Shown: positions 36,143-44,122 of the stretch, piece by piece | How the letters are laid out: each line of letters opens with the position of its first letter | Position numbering within the stretch: position 1 is the stretch's first letter | Assembly (NCBI GenBank): GCA_963748485.1 | Contig: CAVVJF010000016.1 | Span: 24,651-88,650, forward strand | Source of the DNA: DASRWT01 sp963748485 | GTDB taxonomy: Bacteria > Methylomirabilota > Methylomirabilia > Rokubacteriales > CSP1-6 | Length of the DNA: 64,000 nucleotides | Direction: 5' to 3' | Notes under the pieces: generated by a model | What the model was told of the DNA's origin: nothing | Seen by the model: the letters and a program-made list of their open reading frames with translations, nothing else | Database searches by the model: none | Position numbers and translations under genes: made by a program

Positions 36143-36324
36143 TGCGCGCACCCTGAGCGTGCGCGCAGACGGCAGCCGGCCCCGTGCGCTGCAAGGGGGA
36201 GGCCACGGGGTGTCACCGCCGGTGCCGGTGCGCGGACGGGTCCCGCGGGCTCTGGGATCGAGCCCCGATCGCCCAATACTGTCGTGGGCTTGGAAGACTG
36301 GAGGCGAGCGAGCCCCCGCGGGAC
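36143..36324 (-). other. Highly structured sequence upstream of the chemosensory operon
   Basis: In the gene-free 36119-36361 interval several stems are visible: TGCGCGCAC (36143-36151) with GTGCGCGCA (36159-36167); CCCCGTG (36180-36186) with CACGGGG (36204-36210); and GTCCCGCGGGCTC (36240-36252) with GAGCCCCCGCGGGAC (36310-36324, two bases bulged), which encloses GATCG/CGATC (36256-36270) and GCCCA/TGGGC (36271-36289). On the minus strand this could be a folded 5' leader or binding-site array. Neither a tRNA nor a riboswitch class was recognised. Confidence 0.45.
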
Positions 36325-36361
36325 TTCAGCGGCGTGCGGTGACGCTCAGGGGCAGGGAAAC

Positions 36362-37936
36362 TTACAAGCGCGGAAGGCGCGTCCCGGGCCCGACACTGTC
36401 ATGCGCGATGACGTCAGCGGCGGGACGTGCCGCGGGAGGCCGAAAAAAGCGCGCGTACTCGAAGCCGATCCAGAGCACGAAGTAGAGCCCCAGCTGCAGC
36501 GACACCGCCGCGAAGAACGTGAGCAGCTCTCGTGAGACGGCCTCGAAGGCATAGGCCGCCGCCATGACGCCGGCGAGCAGCGCCATCTCGACGAGGCTCA
36601 CCGTGTCCGCGCGGCCGTGCCGCCAGGGCAGGAGCACGAGGAGGACGAGGAAGCCGTAGTAGTAGCCGGTGGGGGACAGCGCGCAGTAGAGGAGGGGGAC
36701 GGCGTACATGAGGCTCTCGAGCGCCCTGGCGCGCAGGACGAGCGGCAGCGCGAGCGCAGCGTAGAGCAGCGCGGCGAGGCCCAGCGCCCAGGAGGCGGGG
36801 CGGGCGGCAATGAGGGCGGCGTGGGACACGAACACGCTGCCGTCGGAGCCCTGGGTCCAGGGGGCGGAGTACGCGGCGACCATGGCGCCCAGCCCCACCG
36901 CGTTAACGAAGGCCCCTTCGCCGTGGCGCCGAATCTTGGCGCCGTAGTCGGTGAGAGAGACGACCTCCTCGCCCACGGTGGCCAGCGCGACCCCCCCGAT
37001 GAGGAGGACGGCCAGTGCGGCGATCAGGCTTCGGCCGGCCCCCGCTTCCGTGCCCGTCTGCCGGCCCCGCGCCCACTTCACCAGCAGCGGGACCAGGAAG
37101 AGCAGAGGGAAGATCCGGGCCAGCGCGGCGTAGCCGAGCAGCGAGCCGGCGGCCGTGAACCAGCCGCGCGAGAAGGCGGCGCCGCCCATCACCAGCGCGG
37201 CGAGCCAGTCCCAGCGCAGGAGCGAGCCCCCGATGAAGTCGAAGCGCGCGAGCGGGCTCAGCCAGAGGAACGCGAAGGCCAGGATGGCGGGCATGGACCC
37301 GAAGCCCCACCACGCGAACGCAAAGGCCAGCAGCATGAGAGAGTAGTCGAACGAGGTGAGGAGCGTGACGGTGGACGCGCCGGCGGGGAAGCCACGGACG
37401 AGCAGGTGCAGCAGCAAGGCGCGGGGGGGTGGATCGTTGTAGCCGTGGTCTTGGAGCAGGCCCCGCCACTCGTTGATCTGGGGACCGAAGTAGCGGAGGT
37501 CACGCTTGAAGGCCTCCCAGCGCTCGGGAGAGAAGCGGCCGCGCACCGCGGCCGAGTCGACGGTGGCGGCCTCTCGCAGTCCGTAGGTGCCCAGATCGCG
37601 CAGGTGCGTGACGTAGTCGAAAGCGCCGAGCTCGCGCCCGGCGACGAGCGTGGCCTCGTAGAGACGCGTGTAGCCGAGCTCCGGTAGATACTTGGCGCCC
37701 ATGAAGTAGTGGAAGCTGTCCCAGTAGTGGATGTGGGCGGGGGCGGGCGGCGTGCCCCGCTGCGGATGCAGCAGGCTGAAGTTCGGATAGGAGAGCGCCG
37801 CCGCGACGAGCAGCGCGGCGGAGAGCGCGCGCAGCCGCCCCGTCACCGGACGGCCCGCGGCGAGCCAGAGATACACGCCGCCCAGCACCGCGAGCAGGAT
37901 CAGACGCGCCAGCCGCACCGCGTGCTCGGGGCTCAT
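36362..37936 (-). CDS. Polytopic membrane protein of unknown function
   Basis: A 524-residue protein with about ten to twelve hydrophobic helices and an extracytoplasmic loop early on (HYWDSFHYFMGAKYLPELGYTRLYEATLVA). A W-D motif in the first loop followed by many helices resembles GT-C-like or dolichyl-phosphate-sugar transferases, but no catalytic signature is clear. The C-terminus is soluble and Pro/Arg-rich. It is encoded upstream of the chemosensory operon, separated by 243 bp of structured DNA, and diverges from hyuA. Function not assigned. Confidence 0.6.
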   Translation of the reverse strand: MSPEHAVRLARLILLAVLGGVYLWLAAGRPVTGRLRALSAALLVAAALSYPNFSLLHPQRGTPPAPAHIHYWDSFHYFMGAKYLPELGYTRLYEATLVAGRELGAFDYVTHLRDLGTYGLREAATVDSAAVRGRFSPERWEAFKRDLRYFGPQINEWRGLLQDHGYNDPPPRALLLHLLVRGFPAGASTVTLLTSFDYSLMLLAFAFAWWGFGSMPAILAFAFLWLSPLARFDFIGGSLLRWDWLAALVMGGAAFSRGWFTAAGSLLGYAALARIFPLLFLVPLLVKWARGRQTGTEAGAGRSLIAALAVLLIGGVALATVGEEVVSLTDYGAKIRRHGEGAFVNAVGLGAMVAAYSAPWTQGSDGSVFVSHAALIAARPASWALGLAALLYAALALPLVLRARALESLMYAVPLLYCALSPTGYYYGFLVLLVLLPWRHGRADTVSLVEMALLAGVMAAAYAFEAVSRELLTFFAAVSLQLGLYFVLWIGFEYARFFRPPAARPAADVIAHDSVGPGTRLPRL

Positions 37937-37989
37937 CGCTGGGCAAAGTCTAGCAAGGGGCGGCGCGCGGACCCAGCAATGCCGGGCGG

Positions 37990-38018
37990 TTGACGGCCCC
38001 CGGTGCCGCTCCTAGACT
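37990..38018 (+). promoter_or_regulatory. Sigma70-like promoter placing +1 at the hyuA start codon
   Basis: TTGACG (37990-37995), 17 bp, TAGACT (38013-38018). The expected start of transcription is at 38025-38026, the ATG of hyuA itself, with no Shine-Dalgarno sequence between. Confidence 0.65.
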
Positions 38019-38025
38019 CTGGGCC

Positions 38026-40185
38026 ATGCCTGCTCGCTCCCCGCGCGGCCGTCTCGGCGTCGACATCGGCGGCACCTTCACGGACCTCGTTTGGGTCAAT
38101 GACGCCACCGGCGAGGTGCGCGTGGGCAAGCTGCTCACCACACCCAAGGACCCCGCCCAGGCCGTCGAGCAGGGCGTGCTCCGGCTTCTGGAGGAAGCGG
38201 GCGCGGCGCCCGCAGGGGTACGTTCTCTCATCCACGGCACCACCCTGGCCACCAACGCCTTGATCGAGAGAAAAGGCGCGCGCACCGGCCTCCTCACCAC
38301 CGCCGGCTTCCGGGACGCACTCGAGATCGGCCGCGAGGGGCGGTACGACATGTACGACCTGTTCATCGACCCACCCGCGCCGTTGGTGCCGCGCCACCTG
38401 CGCCTCGAGGTGCCGGAGCGCGTCGGCGCCGACGGCGGCGTGGTCCGGCCGCTGGACGCTGCAGGTGCACGGGCAGCCATCGCCGCCCTGCTCGCCGACG
38501 GCGTCGAGGCCATCGCCATCTCGCTGCTCCACGCCTATCGCAATCCCGCTCACGAGCAGGCGCTCGCCCGGCTCGTCGCCGCGGAGGCGCCGGGGCTGCC
38601 CGTGTCCCGCTCCTCGGAGGTGGTGCCGGAGATCCGCGAGTACGAGCGCACCTCGACCACGGTCGCCAACGTGTACGTGATGCCGCTGATGGGCCGATAC
38701 CTCGACGATCTCGAGCGCAAGCTCGCCGACATGGGCATCCCGGGCCGGTTCTATATCATGCTCTCCTCGGGCGGCATCGCGACGCCGGCCACCGCCAAGC
38801 GGGTCCCCGTCCGGCTCGTTGAGTCGGGGCCCGCCGCCGGCGCGCTCGCCGCCGCCCGCGCGGCCCGCCTCGCCGGCGAGGGACGGCTGCTCTCCTTCGA
38901 CATGGGCGGCACCACCGCCAAGGCCTGCGTCATCGACGGGGGCGAGCCGCTGCTCGCGCGCGAGTTCGAGGTGGCGCGGGCCGACCGCTTCAAGCGGGGC
39001 TCGGGACTGCCCATTCGCGTGCCCGTCATCGAGCTCATCGAGATCGGGGCGGGAGGCGGATCCATCGCACGCCTCGATCGCATGGGCCTCCTGAAAGTCG
39101 GTCCCGATAGCGCGGGCGCCGACCCCGGCCCCGCGTGCTATGGCCTGGGCGGCCGCGAGCCCACCGTCACGGACGCCGATCTCGTGCTGGGCTATCTCGA
39201 TCCCGATTTCTTCCTGGGCGGCCGGATGCGGCTGGACGTGGAGGCCGCGCGGCGGGCGATCACCGACACGGTCGGGGGACCCATGGGCACCGACCTGGCC
39301 AGATCCGCGTGGAACATCCACTTGGTCGTCAACGAGAACATGGCGGCAGCGGCGCGAATCCACGGGATCGAGCGCGGCAAGGATCTGCGCGCCTATCCGC
39401 TCTTCGCCTTCGGGGGCGCGGGTCCCGTGCACGCCTGGCATGTGGGACGCATCCTCAAGATACCGCGCGTCCTCGTGCCCTTCGGGGCGGGCGCCGCCTC
39501 CGCACTGGGGCTCCTCGCGGCGCCGCTGGCCTTCGACTTCGTCCGCACCGCTCCCCAGCGCCTGGATCAGGCCGACTGGAGCCACGTCAACCGGCTGTTC
39601 GCGGAGATGGAGGCGGAGGGCCGCACGGTGCTGCGCCAGGCCGGCGTCGCCGACTTCGAGATGCGCTTCCGGCGCAGCGCGGAGATGCGCTATGCCGGAC
39701 AGGGGCACGAGGTGGAAGGCCCGGTGCCGGCGGACACGCTCGGCAGCGGGACCCTCGAGACCATCACCGCCGGGTTCGAGTCGGCCTATCGCGCTCTCTA
39801 TCACCGGACACCGATGGGCGTCGCCATCGAGGCCCTGAACTGGCGCCTCGTGGTCTCCGGGCCGGAACCGGAGGCTGGCGGCAGAAATTCTGCTGGTACT
39901 AGCGGGGGCCCATTCCAAAGACGCGAAGCCACCTTACAAAGGTCGCCCCTTGGGGCGACCGTAGATCAAATAAAGCGCGCCCAACCCAAGCAAGCGCGAC
40001 GCGCGTACTTCCCCGAAGCCGCCGGCTACATCGACACCCCCGTCTACGACCGCTACGCGCTCGCACCCGGCGCCGCCTTTGCGGGGCCGGCCATCGTGGA
40101 GGAACGCGAGTCGACGACCGTCATCGGGCCCGGCGCCCGGGTCCACGTCGATGCCTTCCGCACGCTCGTGGCGGAGCCCGCCTGA
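38026..40185 (+). CDS. hyuA: Hydantoinase/oxoprolinase subunit A with in-frame insertion
   Basis: A 719-residue ASKHA-fold subunit of ATP-dependent hydantoinase/5-oxoprolinase enzymes. Motifs are RLGVDIGGTFTDLVWVND at the N-terminus, HGTTLATNALIERKGARTG, SFDMGGTTAKACVIDGG and VPFGAGAASALGLLAAPLAFDF. The C-terminal domain (PVYDRYALAPGAAFAGPAIVEERESTTVIGPG) is intact, but between EPEAG and RRAYFPEAAGY there is an extra Asn/Gln/Arg/Lys-containing stretch encoded by AT-richer DNA with a perfect palindrome. The ATG at 38026 is at the family N-terminus. Its stop overlaps the methyltransferase start (TGATG). Confidence 0.9.
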   Translation: MPARSPRGRLGVDIGGTFTDLVWVNDATGEVRVGKLLTTPKDPAQAVEQGVLRLLEEAGAAPAGVRSLIHGTTLATNALIERKGARTGLLTTAGFRDALEIGREGRYDMYDLFIDPPAPLVPRHLRLEVPERVGADGGVVRPLDAAGARAAIAALLADGVEAIAISLLHAYRNPAHEQALARLVAAEAPGLPVSRSSEVVPEIREYERTSTTVANVYVMPLMGRYLDDLERKLADMGIPGRFYIMLSSGGIATPATAKRVPVRLVESGPAAGALAAARAARLAGEGRLLSFDMGGTTAKACVIDGGEPLLAREFEVARADRFKRGSGLPIRVPVIELIEIGAGGGSIARLDRMGLLKVGPDSAGADPGPACYGLGGREPTVTDADLVLGYLDPDFFLGGRMRLDVEAARRAITDTVGGPMGTDLARSAWNIHLVVNENMAAAARIHGIERGKDLRAYPLFAFGGAGPVHAWHVGRILKIPRVLVPFGAGAASALGLLAAPLAFDFVRTAPQRLDQADWSHVNRLFAEMEAEGRTVLRQAGVADFEMRFRRSAEMRYAGQGHEVEGPVPADTLGSGTLETITAGFESAYRALYHRTPMGVAIEALNWRLVVSGPEPEAGGRNSAGTSGGPFQRREATLQRSPLGATVDQIKRAQPKQARRAYFPEAAGYIDTPVYDRYALAPGAAFAGPAIVEERESTTVIGPGARVHVDAFRTLVAEPA
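39885..40000 (+). repeat. Palindrome-containing insertion within hyuA
   Basis: The 20-bp perfect palindrome GGTCGCCCCTTGGGGCGACC lies at 39941-39960 inside about 110 bp of lower-GC sequence (runs such as CAGAAATTCTGCTGGTACTAG and ATCAAATAAAG) that interrupts the hyuA reading frame without breaking it. The edges are approximate because they are judged from where HyuA-like protein sequence resumes. Confidence 0.6.
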
Positions 40186-41006
40186 TGCTCACGCGTGCGG
40201 ACCGCGCCTACATCCCGCGCGAGGCGCTCGGCATCATGACCGCGCGCACGCTCGCCAACAGCCACCCCGACCTCCTCGCCCTGCTGCGTCCGGGTCAGGA
40301 CGTCCTCGACGTGGGGTGCGGCCCGGGCACGCTCACCATCGAGACGGCGCGTCGCGTGCTCCCCGGCCGGACGGTCGGGCTCGACGTGAACCCCGAGATG
40401 CTCGCCAGCGCCCGGGAGGCGAGCCCGCCCGGCGCGCTCCCCAACCTCAGCTTCCTCGAGGGCGACATCCGCGACGGAGGCTGGGAGGACGAGTTCGATC
40501 TCGTCAGCGCCGCGCGCGTGCTGCAGTGGATCTCCCACCCCGAGCGCGCCCTCGCGCCGATGATCGCGGCGGCGCGGCCGGGTGGCCTCGTGGTCGTGCT
40601 CGACTACGACCACACCCGCGCCCACTGGACGCGCCCGCCCGCGTCCTGGACGCGCTTCTACGCGGCCTTCCTCGAATGGCGCGCGGCGGGACAGCTCGAC
40701 AACGCCCTCGCCGCGCGTCTCCCCCAGGCCTTCGAGGCTGCCGGGCTCGCCGAGGTGCAGGTGGTACCCCGTGTTGTCGTCGTGCGCGCGGGCGAACCGG
40801 ACTTCTTCAGGGTGGCGGGAATCTGGCGGCTCACCGTCGACAGTCGCGGCCGCCAGATGGTCGCCGCCGGCCACCTCGAGGAGGCCGAGCGCCGGACCGC
40901 CCTCGCGGACTACGCCGACTGGATGCAGACGCCGGCGGCCGCGCTCACGCTCCACGAGGCCTGTGTGATCGGGCGCCGGGGCCGCGCGGCACGAAGGCGG
41001 CGGTGA
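40185..41006 (+). CDS. SAM-dependent methyltransferase
   Basis: A 273-residue class I methyltransferase. Motif I is DVLDVGCGPGTLTIETA, followed by VGLDVNPEMLASARE (acidic end of strand 2), FLEGDIRDGGWEDEFDLVSAARVLQWISHPERALAPMIAAARPGG as the UbiE/MenG-like region. The substrate is unknown. It sits between hyuA and hyuB with overlaps at both ends (TGATG and GTGA), so expression is coupled to the hydantoinase subunits. This position suggests N- or S-methylation linked to the hydantoin-like substrate. Confidence 0.82.
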   Translation: MLTRADRAYIPREALGIMTARTLANSHPDLLALLRPGQDVLDVGCGPGTLTIETARRVLPGRTVGLDVNPEMLASAREASPPGALPNLSFLEGDIRDGGWEDEFDLVSAARVLQWISHPERALAPMIAAARPGGLVVVLDYDHTRAHWTRPPASWTRFYAAFLEWRAAGQLDNALAARLPQAFEAAGLAEVQVVPRVVVVRAGEPDFFRVAGIWRLTVDSRGRQMVAAGHLEEAERRTALADYADWMQTPAAALTLHEACVIGRRGRAARRRR

Positions 41007-42624
41007 GCCCGCCCATGGACCCCGTCACGTTCGACATCTGCTGGAACCGCCTCGTCGGGGTGGTGAACGAGCAGGCGGCGGCGCTGCAGCGGACGTCCTT
41101 CACCTCTATCGTGCGGGAGGCGGGCGACCTGTCCGCCGGCGTCTTCGATCGGCGGGGCTGGATGCTGGCCCAGGCGGTGACGGGCACGCCGGGTCACATC
41201 AACTCGATGGCGCTGTGCGTGCGTCACATGCTTGCCGCCATCCCGATCGAGGCCCTGCGCCCGGGCGACGTCCTCATCACCAACGATCCCTGGAAGGGCT
41301 CCGGGCACCTCAACGATGTCACCATCGCCACGCCGGTGTTCCGGGGCCGCAGTGCGTGGCCCTCTTCGCCTCCACCTGCCACACCGCCGACATCGGGGGC
41401 CACATCCTCTCCGCGGAGGCGCGCGAAGTCTACGAGGAAGGCCTCCACATCCCCATCATGAAGCTCTACGACGGAGGCCGCCTCGATCCCACGCTCGCCG
41501 CGCTCATCCGCGCCAACGTGCGCCTGCCCGAGCTGGTGATGGGGGACTTTCACGCGCAGATCGCCGGGGGCGCCGTCGGCGGCGACCGGCTCCTCGAGTT
41601 CATGGACGAGTTCGGCCTCGAGCGGCTCGAGCCGCTCGGCGACGAGATCGTCGGCCGCACCGAGCGGGCGATGCGGGAGTCGATCGCGCGGCTCCGGCCG
41701 GGCGTCTACACGTACGCGCTGACCTCCGACGGCTTCGACGAGCCCATCACCATCCGGGTGCGCTGCGAGGCGCGGGGGGAGGAGCTCGCCATCGACTACA
41801 CGGGCTCGTCCCCGGAGAGCCGGCGCGGGATCAACGTGGTGATGAACTACACGGAGGCCTATAGCACGTACGGCGCGAAGGTCATCGTGAGCCCGGACGT
41901 GCCGAACAACGAGGGGGCGTTCCGCCCCCTCCGCATCACCGCCCCTGAGGGTTCCATTCTGAACGCGCGCCACCCCGCGCCGGTCGCGGCCCGGCATGTC
42001 GTCGGCCACTTCCTGCCCCACGCCATCGCGGGCGCCCTCAAGGAGGCGCTGCCCGACCGCGTGATGGCCGAGGGATCCGCCAACATCTGGGGCGTGCAGG
42101 TGGCGGGCAAGGACGAGGGGGGGCGCCCCTTCAGCTTCGTCGTCTTCACGTCGGGCGGTACCGGCGCGCGCGCCAGCAAGGACGGGCTCGCCGCCACCGC
42201 GTTCCCGTCCGGCGTGCTGGGCACACCCGCGGAGGTCATCGAGTCGCTCTCCCCGCTGACCATCGAGCGCAAGGGGCTGCGCCCGGACTCGGGTGGCGAC
42301 GGGCGCTACCGTGGCGGCCTCGGCCAGGAGATCGCCTTCCGCGTCCGCGCCCGCGGGGCGTACACGTGCTCGCTGCTCTGCGACCGCACGCGCATTCCCG
42401 CCCAGGGCTTCTTCGGCGGCGCGCCGGGGGCGCCGGGAGAGGTGCGCGTCAATGGCCGCGCGCCCGCCAATCCGAAGGCCGAGCTGACGCTTCAGCCGGG
42501 CGATCTCGTCGAGATTCGCTTGCCCGGCGGCGGCGGCTACGGGCCCGCCGCGGAGCGCGACCCGGAGCTGCGGGCGCAGGATCTCCGTGAGGGTTATGTC
42601 ACCGCGGGCTCGTCTCGCGGATAA
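41003..42624 (+). pseudogene. hyuB: Hydantoinase/oxoprolinase subunit B, one-base frameshift
   Basis: The N-terminal part DPVTFDICWNRLVGVVNEQAAALQRTSFTSIVREAGDLSAGVFD to LNDVTIATPVFRGR is in one frame; from CVALFASTCHTADIGGHILSAEAREVYEEGLHIPIMKLYDGGR (about 41358 onward) the protein continues in another, to the end GGGGYGPAAERDP. The shift lies near 41345-41360, consistent with one lost base, in a restored protein of about 540 residues, which is a normal HyuB length. The start is a GTG overlapping the methyltransferase stop (ATG 41015 is the alternative). A consensus error is the simplest explanation; otherwise the enzyme is inactive. Confidence 0.8.
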
Positions 42625-42646
42625 CGCCGAGCACCGGGAGGCTGCC

Positions 42647-43647
42647 ATGCCGCGGACATCACCGCCGGGCTTTCGCTTCATCGTCGCGTGCGCGCTCGTC
42701 GTCCCTGCTGCCCGTAGCGGCCGTTGCCTCTCCGTGGGACGGCCTCGTCGTCTTCGGCGACAGCCTGTCCGACATGGGCAATGCCTTCGCGCTGAGCGGC
42801 GGCATCTTCCCCCCAGCCCGCCCTACGCCCAGCGCTTCTCGAACGGCCCGGTCGCGGCGGAGTACCTGGCGGGCCATCTCGGGGTCCCGCTCGCGCGCTC
42901 CACCGTCGGGGGGACGAACTTCGCGGTGGGCGGCGCGACCACCGGCATCCTCAACTTCAACTTCGAGATCAATTGCCCCCGGGTATCCAGAGCTTCCCTG
43001 TCCTAGCGACCTCCGGGATCGCGGCGCAGATCGCGAGCTACACGCTCGGCAATCCCACGTTCGTTCCGGACCGCACTCTCTTCATGGTGTGGGGCGGACC
43101 CAATGATCTCTTCCTGGCGCTGGCCCAGGGCAATGACCCGGAGACGGCGGCCACTCAGGCCGTGCAGAACCTCGCCGCCGACGTGCTCGCGCTGGCGCAG
43201 ATCGGCGCCACCCACTTCCTGGTCCCCAACCTGGCGAATCTGGGGCGCACGCCCTCCGCCATCGCGGAGGGACCGGAAGCCCAGGCGGGCCTCGAGGCAC
43301 TGACGCTGGGCTTCAACGCGGGCCTGGCGCAGGCCATGGATCAGCTGGAGACGCTCTTCGCACTCGATGTCCGGCTCTTCGACACCTTCGGCGAGCAGAA
43401 TCAGCTGCTCGACGATCCGGGTGCCTTCGGCTTCACCGACACCACCACGCCGTGCATCGTCAGCCCCGACCTGGCCACGGGATGCCAGGGCTACCTGTTC
43501 TTCGACAGCGCCCATCCCACCACGGCCGGCCACGCCGCGCTCGCCTCGGCCTTCCTCGAGGCGGTGGTCCCCGCGCCGGCCTCGCTCGCGCTGCTGGTCG
43601 CCGGCGCGGCCCTGCTCGCCTGGCGACGCGGGCGCATGGCCCGCTAG
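42647..43647 (+). pseudogene. GDSL/SGNH hydrolase with PEP-CTERM-like tail, several frameshifts
   Basis: Pieces in three frames assemble into a secreted GDSL hydrolase: signal peptide (PPGFRFIVACALVV), GDSLSDMGN (block I, catalytic Ser, about 42757), GGTNFAVGGATTG (block II), GGPNDLFLAL (block III) and DSAHPTTAGH (catalytic Asp and His). The end VVPAPASLALLVAGAALLAWRRGRMAR is a PEP-CTERM-type sorting signal with VPAP in place of PEP. Frames change near 42705-42725, 42808-42830 and 42970-42980, two of them in C runs. Without these indels it would be about 333 residues. Exosortase is not in this window. Confidence 0.65.
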
Positions 43648-43781
43648 ACCCCGGGCGCGAGGCTCCGGGAGGGACCGGGAGGCCCGCCCAACTTGCAGCG
43701 CGGGAGGGGCCCACCTTGCAGCTGGGGAGGGCCTATGTTAGCGTAGCCGTGCGGTTTTTCCCCACAAGGAGACCCACGCTC

Positions 43782-44108
43782 ATGGCCGATAGCGCCCTCC
43801 ACCTCACCGAAGCGAACTTCGACGCCGAGGTGGGCAAGCACGCCGAACTGCTCATGGTGGACTTCTGGGCGGAGTGGTGCGCCCCCTGCCGGGCCATCGC
43901 CCCTACCCTGGAGGAGCTCACCCGGGAGGCCAGCGGGAAGGTGAGGCTCGCCAAGGTGAACGTCGACGACAACCCCTCCCTGGCCGCCCGCTACGGGATT
44001 CGGTCGATCCCGACCATCCTCTTCATGAAGGGCGGCGCGGTGGTAGACCAGGTGGTCGGCGCCGTTCCCAAAGCCCAGCTCAAGAAGAAGCTGGACGCCA
44101 TCGGCTGA
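43782..44108 (+). CDS. trxA: Thioredoxin
   Basis: A 108-residue thioredoxin with the fold's core VDFWAEWCAPCRAIAPTLEELTRE and a cis-Pro in GIRSIPTILFMKGG. The active site reads W-C-A-P-C (C33, C36) rather than W-C-G-P-C, a variant found in some thioredoxins and likely to shift its redox potential. It has AAGGAG 10 nt before the ATG and no signal peptide, so it acts in the cytoplasm. trpE begins 14 bp later. Confidence 0.93.
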   Translation: MADSALHLTEANFDAEVGKHAELLMVDFWAEWCAPCRAIAPTLEELTREASGKVRLAKVNVDDNPSLAARYGIRSIPTILFMKGGAVVDQVVGAVPKAQLKKKLDAIG

Positions 44109-44122
44109 CGTCCCGCCCCGCC

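Noticed and set aside
36240..36324. tRNA or tRNA-Sec gene
   Set aside because: The long outer stem recalls an acceptor stem, but inner hairpin loops have 5 and 9 nt, the T-loop and anticodon arm do not fit, and no CCA or TTCGA signature is present.
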